From: Ziziphus jujuba
Lineage: Eukaryota; Streptophyta; Magnoliopsida; Rosales; Rhamnaceae
Reading direction: 5' to 3'
NCBI RefSeq assembly: GCF_031755915.1
Contig: NC_083379.1
Coordinates: forward strand, 38,820,001-38,884,000
Length of the DNA stretch: 64,000 nt
The notes beneath the pieces were generated by a model. That model searched no databases and was not told the origin of the DNA. It saw nothing but the letters and a program-made list of their open reading frames with translations. A program made the translations under genes and the position numbers. Every line of letters starts with the position of its first letter. Position 1 is the stretch's first letter. This document shows positions 24,846 through 36,500 of this stretch, piece by piece.

Positions 24846-26870
24846 CTATGTACACATATTGTAGCTCTGCCTTTAAAAACTCAACTGAGGATACATGATT
24901 GGAATTCATTTTGCTTCCAAATATACATATGTTTTCTGGTTATTTGCTCTCATTTAGAAAATTCTGTTTATTATTATTATTATGCTCTGTTATTGGCCTT
25001 CAATGGGCTTTCAAATAGAAAACAAATAGTGTGAATATGGTACATGGAAAAGAATTAATAATTTAATATACAGCTGATTTTGTGGGGGTTAAAAAAATGC
25101 ATTTAAGAATTGAAAGTGGCATAAATTGAAATGCATGTATCTGTGCTGCAAAAGCTTTTGTGTTAAAATTATTTATGGCATATAACAAATTGAGTCAATG
25201 TGTTCCGGATCAGGGGTATATACAATGCAGATTTCTCAGTCCAACAAATACATACATATAGGACACAAAATCTTTGGTTGAAAATTTTGAGATTCTCCCT
25301 TCCTCTCTTTCATCATTTTTCTACATTTGGGGTGTGGAATTCCAAAGAAATTTCACTTGTTAAATGTTCCATTTTGATTACTATCTTTACCAAAGTGTGA
25401 CTTTTGATTTACTAATGAAAAATGAAAGACTTAAATATGTGGTTCAGATCAATGAATATATATATATATATATATATTGTAAATTTGTCTGTTTTCTCTA
25501 TCACAATGTGAAAGTCTCTTGTTGCAGTAGAGTAAACAAACGTAAAAACATTACTGAAGTGTAATAACCTGGTTAAATTGAAGTAGGACATGAACATAAC
25601 TTTTTTTTTTGTCCCCAAATATTTTTTGGAAAAATTTAGCGAAAATGTATATGTCCTAAAGATGAATTCAGGTATGCATAGGCCTAAAAGTGAAGCCAAG
25701 CCCAGTGAAGATTTGTGTGCCCATTGCTACCTTATGAATGGTTCTATGTCAGTAACAAAAAGTCATGGTCTTTTTTGCGTCATAATAATGGCAAAGTATC
25801 AATCCTAAGCAACAAGATTCTGAAATCATGTGTAAAAAGGACAGGATTTTAAGCTAAAGGAAAATGAAACAGCGAAGCTAGAAAAGCATAACAAGAGCAA
25901 TATCAGCAAAGTAAAAGGTGTTGGAATGTTGGCGTGGTCAGGCTGGTCTATGATTTTTCTTCTTAAAAGTAAAGGTTTAGGGAATTTCTTAGTGAGTAGG
26001 AAAAGAATATAAACATGAAACACGATTATTGAAACAAAAATGATTTTTATTTATCTCATATTTGTTGTATCTTCATTTAAAAGCAGAACTAGCTAGGATA
26101 AAATATATAGAATGTGGTCCGATGATTGGCTACCAGAGTGTTGCTACACTGCACTTGTTTGCACTGGAAATGTATACTCTGTGCTCTCACATGTCTTTAC
26201 CCAGTGGAATAAGCCTTTTTTTTTTTTAAATGAAATACCAAAATCACTTTCACCTAGTTACAGAATTGCTGGATTTTACCAAAACAAAAAGTTACACAAA
26301 TGGCTGGACTATTAATGGGGGAACCAAGTTTAGAAGTTTCTGTTCAGACCTTAACTGGTGCCTTTCATATCTCACATCCATTTAGAATTAAACCCTTTAT
26401 ATGTAGACCACAATCATAGATGTTTTTATCTTTAAAACTTATGATAAAAGCAAGTATTTGATAATTCGAAAGCCAAAAAGAAATCTGTAACTGTATTTAA
26501 CCTTTATGATAAAAAGAAGTATTTGATAATTTGAAAGCCAAAAAGAAATCTATAACTGTATTTAACCCTTCATTTTTGACACTCTGAACTTGCTAGAAGG
26601 GCTAATAGCCAAGGTTACAAATATTCTATCCAGAAGTAGAAAGTATATCTTCCATATAACTCAAATCTGAAAATAAAAAAGGAGAATAAGGAACTCTGTT
26701 AACTTCTTCATAGCAACTTCTTCATAGCTCTTATTCTATTGGACAGAATAAAGTTCACCTCTAATTTTTATTGTCACTATAAAACTCTTAACCTTCAGAA
26801 GCAAAAAACCAATATTGCTAGATCAACAACTTTGATAATATAGCTGAGAGATTTTTTTTTGAAAAAAATT
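24846..26870. other. Intergenic region between the STIG1-like cluster and the DOMON/b561 gene
   Basis: AT-rich, with a TA run near 25,457-25,479, a T-run at 26,217-26,228 and a 65-bp tandem duplication at 26439-26568. The final 150 bp are the promoter and 5' UTR of the next gene. No gene seen. Confidence 0.6.
26439..26568. repeat. 65-bp tandem duplication
   Basis: Copies 26439-26503 and 26504-26568 both begin TTATGATAAAA and contain GAAAGCCAAAAAGAAATCT; they differ at a few positions. Intergenic. Confidence 0.88.
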
Positions 26871-28317
26871 ATGATTTCCTCTAGCAAATCTGTAAGTCTT
26901 ATGTTGGCCCTACCCTTCCTTCTCTTTACTATTGCTTACTCTACCTGTAATGAGCCCTTTAACCAGATACTCCAAAAAAGAAGCATCAGAAATTGCAAGA
27001 AACTAGCCACTCTAGGAGCAGAATTTGGCTGGAATTATAACATGGGAAACAACACCGAAATCGACATAATTTTCGGTGTCAATCTGAAAGAAACTCCGAG
27101 CTGGGTGGCCTGGGGTTTGAACCCTGGAGATGAGCCTCAGATGGTTGGAACAAAGGCCATAATTGCAGTTGTACAGCCAAATGGGAGCTTATCAGTTGAG
27201 ACCTACTCGATCACCAGCAGTACCAAGATTGGTTGTGAGCTTTTGCCGTCTGTGGTTGATTTTGAGGTCAAGAGAAAGGAAGCAGAATCATCAAACACAA
27301 GTGGTTACTTTACATTGTCTGCAACTCTAGTTCTTCCTTCAGCAAAATACAACATCTCCAACTTGAACCATGTTTGGCAAGTTGGTTTCTTTGCTGATGG
27401 ATTGCAGCCCATGCAACACCCTGCAACCCTCCAGAATTTTGATAGCACTGACACAATAGATTTGATCGCCGCGAAGAATCATGGCATTGGACGTCACAGG
27501 CGGCACCTTAGAATGGTGAGGACTAAGAACTCAAATTCAATACAATGGTTAAGATGAAGTATATCCACTATATATACATACATATATATATATATATATA
27601 TTCCTGATGTGTAACTTTATTTTCTTCATCAATACATAAATAGATGCATGGGATTCTGAACATTGTGGGATGGGGAATTTTCTTGCCCATTGGAGTCATA
27701 ATTGCAAGGTACTTCAGGAAATTCCCATATCCAGTGAAATGCTGGTACATTTTACATGTCTCTTGCCAGATTGTTGGCTACAGCCTTGGCACTGCTGGTT
27801 GGGCTATTGGGTTATGGCTTGGACATGCTTCAAGACACTATGCTTTTCGAACACATCGAATACTCGCCATTTTCATATTCGCTTTTACTTCATTACAGGT
27901 TATAATAACATTTTCTTCCTCTCTGTCTCCCCTCAGACATATATGCTTTTATATATATACATATATATAGAAGATGTTTCCGTTAAATTTTGATGTGCTA
28001 ATTATAATATGCAGATATTAGCATTAAGATTAAAGCCGAAACCGCATGATGATTATCGAAAATACTGGGACATGTACCATCATTTTCTGGGTTATGCACT
28101 TTTGGCTGCGATCTCAGTGAACATATTCCAAGGGATTCACATTTTGAAGCCAGACGTTACATGGGAATGGAGTTACGTTGGAGTTCTTGTAGTTTTGGCT
28201 CTAATTGTGTTGGTTTTTGAGATTTGCACTTGGACTAAATTTTTAAAACCAAAGAAGGATCAAAACAAACAAAGTCAACCTTCAGATAATCAACCTCAAA
28301 CTTCTGTTAGCAAGTAA
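26871..28317 (+). CDS. DOMON and cytochrome b561 domain protein (400 aa)
   Basis: Three exons, 26871-27515, 27644-27898 and 28015-28317, all in phase 0, give 400 aa, normal for the family. These plasma-membrane proteins are thought to move electrons across the membrane, from cytosolic ascorbate to apoplastic acceptors. A signal peptide spans about residues 1-25. An extracellular DOMON domain (about 45-165) includes the segment SWVAWGLNPGDEPQMVGTKA. A b561 core with five hydrophobic helices follows (about 217-385). His residues in MHGILN, WYILHV, RTHRI and YHHFLGY fit the expected haem ligands. The start is the ATG of MISSSKSV; the reading frame stays open a few codons further upstream but has no ATG there. 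The C-terminus is a hydrophilic Lys/Gln-rich tail. Confidence 0.92.
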
Positions 28318-28958
28318 TCTGTATATCTCAAGCCTTGCCGGCCCCACAGGATTCAAACTTCACTAGATTTCTATATAACTTATAATTGGTAAAGGCAGAA
28401 AGCATAGACATACAAATTGATTTAGCTTTGCCTAGTTATTAATTATAGTGTCATTAATTCTTTCTTCCAAATTGGGACTTTTGAGTGTTTTTTTTTTTTT
28501 TTTTTTTTTTTTGGGTTCCTACCGATCGGGGTGTTAACGGTTAAGAGTGTACTTTAGCAATAAACAGATGAAATGAAAAAAACTTTTAATCATGATAGAT
28601 ATTGAATTATTTTTGTGTGTGTGTGTGTGTGTACCAAAAAACAACGAACTAAAATAAAACATAATGCATTTTATAGTTGCCTTTTTTATTTTACTTTATT
28701 TCCAACTAAATTTTTATTTCCGCCTAAATTTTCTTTTCTCAATTCTCAAGCCTAGATCTTTTTTGAAGAAAAAATTTTGCCCATAAATTTTTGCAATTTA
28801 GTGGGAAAAAAATAATAATAATAATAATAAACCAAAAAAAAAAAAAAAAAAAAAGAAAAAATTAAGGTTCGAGTCCCAGTGACCACGAGTCCTCACATTT
28901 TGCAATTTACGTCTGCAAATATACGCCTGATAAAAATAAAATCTTTTCTCAAAATTGA
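28318..28958. other. Intergenic spacer between the DOMON/b561 and PLP homeostasis genes
   Basis: Contains the 3' flank of the DOMON gene, a T-run at about 28,491-28,512, a (TG)n run at about 28,614-28,632, an ATA run and an A-run at about 28,836-28,853. Nothing else recognised. Confidence 0.65.
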
Positions 28959-31762
28959 ATGGCTGCTCCGGCGGTTGAAGGAGTAGCCGTTACGGCGCTC
29001 CGGTCAGTATTGCTCCGAGCCCGGCAGGCTGCGGAGCGTTCGGGTCGAGATCCGGGTCGGGTCAAGGTGGTGGCTGTCTCCAAGACCAAGCCAGTTTCTC
29101 TTATCCGCCAGGTCTACGACGCCGGGCATCGACGTTTTGGCGAAAACTACGTCCAAGAAATCGTCAATAAAGCTCCTCAGGTCGATCTCTCTCTCTCTCT
29201 CTCTCTGTTTTCTGATAGTTGGATCAAAATGCTTTCTCTTTTTGTCGAATTTGGGTATATGCGGAAAAAAGCATTTGTGTGTGTGTGCGCGCTTTTTTTA
29301 GCAGCTTCCTGAAGACGTGGAGTGGCATTTTGTTGGGCATTTGCAGAGCAACAAAGTCAAATCTCTTCTGGGTATTATGCTTTTCATTTTATTTTTTATT
29401 TTTTATTTTTTTAAATTAATGTTGCTCTGATTCTTCTAAATATGACAAAGCCTTTTATTCTAATCTCCGTAGACGTCTGAATTTCCAATCGTATATTATT
29501 GAGAGTGAACCTTACATTTGAATATGAAAAATTAGTAATTGGGTTGAGTTGTAATTTGATTTTCATCTATCACAGCCCAAAAAGTTCTCCTTTTTTTTTT
29601 GAGTACTGTGCTGATGAGTTATTCCAAAAACCACAACCTAAAATTTGTAATTTGCATTGAAGGCAACTTCTATACTGTTACTGAAAAGAACTTTAGTACT
29701 TTGCTTAAAACAGGGACAATGTTACCGCCTCAAATTTTGCTAACTTTTTCTTTTCCAACTTCATTTTTAGATTTTCAGCAAAAAAAAAAAAAGGTTCATT
29801 TTTAGATTTCAGTTTTTCAATTCAGGAGAGCACTCTCTAGTAGAATACGGCTATAAAGATAATATAAACAAATGGGTTAGCAGTTGTGAATTGTGATACC
29901 TTGCCCTGCTTTACATGTAAGGGTGTTGGGTATCTAAATTAATTAGGTTTAACTGTCTTTGCCTTGTGCAAGTTGAATGTGTGTTTTATGTCTTGTGCAC
30001 AAGCAAGGTTGCACAGAAACTGTTTGCTTTTTTATCATCTTTTACATTATAAACCTTAACTTGCTTGTACATTAAAAAGTATTATGGTGAATAATTCATA
30101 AATGCAGCTGGAGTTCCAAATCTTGCTATGGTTGAGGGCGTAGACAATGAGAAGGTAAAGATTAAGTCCAATTTCTGTTATCCTTGTTGGAGATAAAAAC
30201 TCTTCTTTTTAATTTTTGTTTTCGATAAAGAATAATTAAAATTAATTGTTGATTTCATTTTTGTTTGGTCCTGGAATGAAAAGTTTTTACATTGGCTATA
30301 TTTGTTATAGGTGTGGTGACATAATTTGTTGAAGATTAGTTTTTCTGTGCTTATATTATACTTTTATACTTTTTGCCTGTGAAAGTTCCAAATTTTAATG
30401 CAAGTAGCCATTTTATCAGCAAGTACGTCGTCTTATCGATTCCATAGAAACTCATAATGAAAATGTGTTATCTTGTCTTGTATGAACTATAGATTGCAAA
30501 TCATCTTGATCGAGCAGTTTCAAGCCTCGGAAGGAATCCTTTGAAGGTATTAGTCCAAGTGAATACCAGTGGAGAAGCATGTGAGTGAAATGACCTCCTA
30601 AATTAGACTCAGTACATGATTAACTGCTGCATGTGCTATTCTGTTCTTAAAAATATTTATTTTCAAAATAACTGCTAGATTCTCTTTGAGTATTATGTCC
30701 TCTTATGTTCTTAAACTTATTTACTCTCTCATACTGTGCAGTTAAAATGTACCTTTTTCTGGTAATATGAAAAAGTAGGATAATCCTCTCTGTATTTGTT
30801 ATTACTCTTTTCAGTACTATCTTGGAGCATTTTTGTTCCCACTTCACATCTACTCATGGAAGGAACACTTTTGCAGCTAAATCTGGTATTGACCCTTCTG
30901 GTTGTCTTCAACTTGCAAAGCATGTACAATTGCATTGCCCAAATCTGGTGTTCTCTGGCTTAATGACAATTGGGATGCCAGATTATACTTCAACTCCAAA
31001 AAACTTTAAGGTAATAATTTTCTATTTATATATTATTTGTAAAAACTAAAGATTGTATAGACATCTCTTCTTTCTCGAAGCATTTGAAGCAGTTGAAGGA
31101 AAATTGCATGATTCCTGTCCTATTATGTTCAAATATCAGCTTTCATTCGTTGGATTATTACTGCTAACTTGGATCTTTTTTTATTCCCCCACCCCCCCAC
31201 AAAATAGAAAATATTGTCATCTTTTACATCTGTGAATGTTGAAAAGGCACATCTCTCTCGTTTGATTTGTCTTTTTTTATTTGTCCAAGTAGATTTTGCT
31301 TAGACCATATTTATGTTGTGATTCATCAGACGCTGTCAGACTGTAGAACTGAGGTCTGCAAAGCGCTTGCACTGCAAGAAGAGCAGTATGAACTCTCAAT
31401 GGGCATGTCTGGTGACTTTGAGCAAGCGGTATGGTTTACACCATGTTGATTGGATGCAACATATGGACATAGTTTTATTCAGAATTACACCATAAAACTT
31501 AGGCAGCTTTAAAAAATTTAAACAACTGCATATTAGATATGTACCAACTTAATAATTGATTACTCACTTCAACGGTTACAAGAAAATCCTATTCACTTGG
31601 AAGAACTGTGACACCCAAATAGAGAATTTAACTCTTGACATCAATAGACATTTTTCACATATTGATTGTCACTTTTTATCCCTGCAGATTGAAATGGGCA
31701 GCACCAGTGTAAGAGTTGGGTCTACTATATTTGGACCAAGGGATTATTCAAAGAAAAAATGA
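28959..31762 (+). CDS. PLPBP: Pyridoxal phosphate homeostasis protein (YggS/PLPBP family)
   Basis: Seven exons: 28959-29180, 29305-29371, 30108-30154, 30493-30580, 30877-31010, 31330-31428 and 31688-31762. All phases agree, giving 243 aa, the usual length. Family members are fold-type III PLP-binding proteins without known catalysis that buffer cellular PLP. The PLP-binding lysine is Lys42 in [10 protein letters not shown]. Other family hallmarks are [39 protein letters not shown] and [13 protein letters not shown], ending [17 protein letters not shown]. No targeting peptide is evident. The first intron starts in a (TC)n tract. Confidence 0.94.
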
Positions 31763-31917
31763 ATTTAGTATCCTGGAGTTCTTGTCCTAGCTTGATTGAA
31801 TTTATTCAACTCCTTGTACTTAAACCATTCAGGCTTTCGCGTTGGATGTATCTTACTAATACCTTTGTTACAAAATTTGCGTTAGCAAATGTTTTTTTTA
31901 AGACATAATTGTGAATA

Positions 31918-31957
<40 letters not shown>

Positions 31958-32277
31958 TTTTTTGTCTAATTAATCGATTAACAATATTGTTGAGGAAAAT
32001 GGGGTGGGGGAGAAATTAATACTCTGTCAAAGTTAGAAAAAAATTTCTGGAAAAAATTTTTAGAACATGATCTTTTTTGCTACTTCAAAATAGACACAAA
32101 AAAAAAAAAAAAAAAAAAAAAAGGTATCTCAGTGTGAAATAATAGATTTGTGACCAGCAAGAACTTTAAGAAGATGTTCTATTTCATTTTATTTTTGGTT
32201 ATATAAAACGTGGCATGATTTCATTGGTTAATGCAAGCTAAAATATTAAGGTTCACCATATCTAGGGGGTGCAAGTT

Positions 32278-32622
32278 AGGGTGTATTCAATTTACAGTTT
32301 AATAGATTTAAAATGAGTTATAGTTTTTGAAGAATTTGATGGATTGATATGAAATTTTATAGATTCTATCAAAAATTTATAAAAATCCAATGAAATTCTT
32401 TAAATAAAGGTTGGATTTCATATTTATAATTTTTTTTCAAATCTATTAAAATCTATATTTTTTTTAAAATTAACGACTTTTGAATACTTATAGATTTTAA
32501 ATTTTTTTACAAAATCCTAATTAAATATTTTAAATCATTAAACTTGTATATAATTCTTAAAATCTGAATCGAAACTTCTAAATATTTTTAAAATTTTTTA
32601 AATTCCAAATTGAATACACATT
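32278..32622. mobile_element. MITE with 13-bp perfect terminal inverted repeats
   Basis: GTGTATTCAATTT at 32281-32293 is the exact reverse complement of AAATTGAATACAC at 32607-32619. The interior is AT-rich with repeated AATCTAT/ATAGATT motifs and no coding capacity, as expected of a non-autonomous DNA transposon. Confidence 0.7.
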
Positions 32623-32972
32623 TAAAAGTTAAAGTCCCATTTAGGAAGTGTCAAAATTGAGTGGAAATTTGATTTTCGGAATTTAATTTTTTTAGAATTA
32701 ATTTTTCTCCTGATATATTTAGTGAGTAATAGAAAGTTGTGATTTGTAAGTAATTAAATTTAATATTGTATAATAAATTAAAAGTAAATATATATTTTAA
32801 AAAAAATTAAAATTATTTTTTTCTGGGTTCTTAAAATGATACCTTTATAGGTGGAAATAACTTTTCCACATATCTTTTTACATTGGTGGAAATCTGATTT
32901 CTAAAATCTATATTTTTCTATCTCACAGTAAAAATCTAAACAAAAAAAATTATCATTTTTCTAAAAAAATTA

Positions 32973-33345
32973 ATATCTGTTTAGCAGAGTTTTTTTTGTA
33001 TCAAAAGCTTTACTTGAAAATTAAAAGCTCTTTTAATAAAAAATAAAAGTGTTTGACAAAATTTAACAAGCACTTGTTGATAAAAAAATAATTTTTTAAA
33101 CTGTTTTAGAAAAGTCCAAATTTCATATTTTTTTAAATTTTTTTTTAGAAATTTATATGGAAACTTAATGAGTATCTAACATAGCTATTTTAGCTTATAT
33201 ACAAATTCATTGAGTAATTAATATAATTTTTTTAGTTACAACCAAATACTTATTAACTTTTTCATAATAATTTTTTTTAAAAAAATTTATTATATAAAAT
33301 TTTATAAACTAAAATTTTATTTTTATCTGGTATACCAAACGGATC
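32973..33345. mobile_element. Probable hAT-type MITE
   Basis: The left end ATCTGTTTAGCAGAG resembles the reverse complement of the right end (AGATCCGTTTGGTATACCAG). The interior is AT-rich and non-coding. Imperfect ends, so boundaries are approximate. Confidence 0.4.
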
Positions 33346-33570
33346 TTAAATTTTCACTTACTTTACAATCATCAAGTACAGCGCAAAAGTCAAAACTCGT
33401 CCAGATATTTAACTCGGTCGCTTTTAAACTCAGGTGAGTTGCTAACCGAGTGGTGTCTAGTTCTCCCGCGTCAACTCAAAAACCTCTTATCCCAAAAACC
33501 CTGCACCCTTTATCACCCTTACTCTCTCTCTCTCTCTCTCTCTGCAACAGCAAATACTGTTTTCTTTTCC

Positions 33571-36500
33571 ATGAATTCGCTTTCGTTCCAACCTAAAGTC
33601 TCTCTGCATCCAAATAACTCTTTTTTCCTCTTCCAACCCCGAAATATACCTCGGAGAATAACTTTTCCTAGGAAAATCAAGGTGGTTTGCTCAGCCACAG
33701 AGCGACCAAAGCAACAAAAACAACAACAACAATCAAAGAGGAAGAAAAATGTTAAGGACGGCGAGAAAGGGATTGACCCAGTTGGTTTCCTCACCAAAAA
33801 TGGCATTTCCCACAAACAGTTCGCTCAGTTCCTCCGTGAAAGGTATACAAAGGTGTTCCTCACCCTGGGTTGGTTGGTCAATGGGTAACCGTTGGAAACA
33901 GAAAATAATTTGTAATTTTTTAGACACGACAAACTTCAATTCAGCGGCTAGTTTTAAAAATTCAAAGATAAAGAGCAAAGTTTTAAATTCTGGGTTGTTC
34001 ATATATTTTCACTCAAGTTTCTTAAACCCCAGTTAGCTGTTGCAAGCTTAATATTCTGCATTGCTTTTTTGGCTTTTTAAGGGATTGACTATGTGACTTA
34101 CATGTTGTTATAGTTCCATTTTTGCAGACATAAATCGCTGAAGGATCTCATAGATGAAATTTTCAATCGCCATATTAATCTTCAGGAGATGTCTTCTGGG
34201 TCAGTTCTAAATAATGCAAGTTTCCTTCTTTATTTTTTAGCGTTTAATTTTTCTTTTCAACTTTGTTGTCTTTTTATTCAATCTTTAGTACCACTTCATT
34301 AGGTAGGACTCGCTTTTGAATCGGAAAGATCATTTTATTAGGTGAAAATTATTGATATTTATGTGATTAAATAATGATGTCAAAGACGCACAGCGTGTTT
34401 GTGGGATTTTGTTGTTAACTTTTTTATTTATGATTGTCACAGCCCTTCCTGTTACCTCGTAAGTTAAAAGAAAATTAATATGCTTACCTCCATTACTGCG
34501 AGATTCTGTTAATTTGTGTGTTTCTTCTTGTTGTTTTATTCCCTAGATTTGAGATATTGGGTATGCATCGCCACCCAGAGCATCGAGTGGATTATATGGA
34601 ATGGGCTCCAGGTTTGACATTTTTCTAATTCTATATACTTGCGGTTAGCATGATTCTCATTTGTTGATTATATTAACTTTTATTTGTTCATTGTATATAC
34701 TTCTGGTATGCATCACAGGGGCTCGCTATTGTGCACTGGTTGGTGACTTTAATGGGTGGTTGCCGACAGAAAATTGTGCTAGAGAGGGTCATCTCGGTCA
34801 TGATGATTATGGTTATTGGTTTATCATACTTGAAGATAAATTGAGGGAGGGTGAGAAACCAGATGAACTCTATTTTCAGCAGTATAACTATGTGGATGAC
34901 TATGATAAAGGAGACAGCGGTGTTAGCATTGATGAGATCTTCAAGAAAGCAAATGATGAGTATTGGGAACCTGGCGAGGACCGTTTTGTTAAAAATCGTT
35001 TCGAAGTGCCAGCAAAGTTATATGAGCAAATATTTGGCCCTAATGGACCTCAAACATTGGAAGAGTTGGAAGACATACCAGATGCAGAAACAAGATACAA
35101 AGCATGGAAAGAACAGCATAAGGATGATCCACCTAGTAACTTACCTTCTTATGATGTAATTGACAATGGGAAGGAGTATGACATTTATAATGTTGTGATT
35201 GATCCTGTATCGCAAGAGAAGTTTCGAGCAAAGAAGCCTCCATTGGCATACTGGTTTGAGACACGTAAAGGAAGGAAGGCATGGCTGAAAAAGTATGCTC
35301 CTGCTATTCCTCATGGAAGCAAATACAGGGTTTATTTCAACACTCCTAGTGGGCCACTGGAACGTCTTCCTGCTTGGGCTACTTATGTTCAGCCTGGTGA
35401 GTTTGTGTGTATACTGGAAGTCCTTTGCTCCTCCATCGTTATATGTTTGTTTAGTACCCTTATATGGAATTTCTTGCCTATATAGAGCCAGTGCAATACT
35501 ATGCATAATTAGTGGCCTATATGCATACTCTGGCTGCTTTTTGTATAGTAGTTTCTTTAGGAGTATACATGCATACTCACATTTTTCTTCCTGTTCCCCT
35601 TTTTTTTTTTTTTTTTTGGTGGGGGAGGTGTTTTACAATAATATGTATATATATATATATATATTTTTTTTTTTCTCCTTTTCCAGTGTAACGTAACTAC
35701 CATTGGCATGCTATTTTGTTACTTCCTCTGAATTCTTTTGATAACATTCAGATGCAGATGGAAATCAGGCTTTTGCAATCCACTGGGAACCACCCCCAGA
35801 AGAAGCATACAAATGGAAAAACTCACGACCAAGTGTGCCACAGTCACTGCGTATATATGAATGCCATGTTGGAATAAGTGGATCAGAACCAAAAATATCT
35901 TCTTTCAATGATTTTATAGAGAAGGCAACCCCTTGATTGCTGCTGTATTGATTTATATAATTACCATGATATGGTATTAAACTTTTTAGTTTTAATAAAA
36001 TTTTCAAATTTTCTCTGTTGCTTTAATTTCAGGTCCTTCCTCATGTAAAGGAATCTGGATACAATGCAATCCAGTTGATTGGAGCTGTTGAGCACAAAGA
36101 TTATTTCACTGTTGGTTATAGAGTGAGTCAAACGTTCTTTTTACTTTTCATTTGGTAAATTCTTTCTTGCATTAGATATTTACATAAAACTGAATTTTTA
36201 AGATTTCTAAAGATTCTTAAGCTGCATATAATCATATTCACTGTTATCAGGAAGAAAAGGTGTTTTTTCCACCGATTCTTTAGATGCCTTTATGTAGACG
36301 ACTGTGGGCACAATCTTAATGAAAGTCATGAAAAAACAAAGAAAAAATAATAATATCAAAATCAAATCAAATCAAATATAATAATGAAGTTTTTTTACTA
36401 TAAAAAGATAATGAAGTTATGACAAAAATTGAAATAAAAAAAAAATTAAAATTGAAGAGATGAGTCGTATTGAAATTTGATTTTTATAATTCATTGTTAT

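Larger units (their letters stand above)
31763..33570. other. Intergenic region with two MITE-like elements
   Basis: Holds a TA microsatellite at 31,920-31,951, an A-run at about 32,099-32,122, two MITE-like elements (32278-32622 and about 32973-33345) and, in the last 150 bp, the promoter and 5' UTR of the branching enzyme gene with a (CT)n tract at 33,522-33,542. Confidence 0.6.

Noticed and set aside
33439..33570. N-terminal extension of the branching enzyme
   Set aside because: The frame is open upstream but begins at TTG and passes through a CT repeat. The first ATG is at 33571 and gives a transit-peptide-like start.
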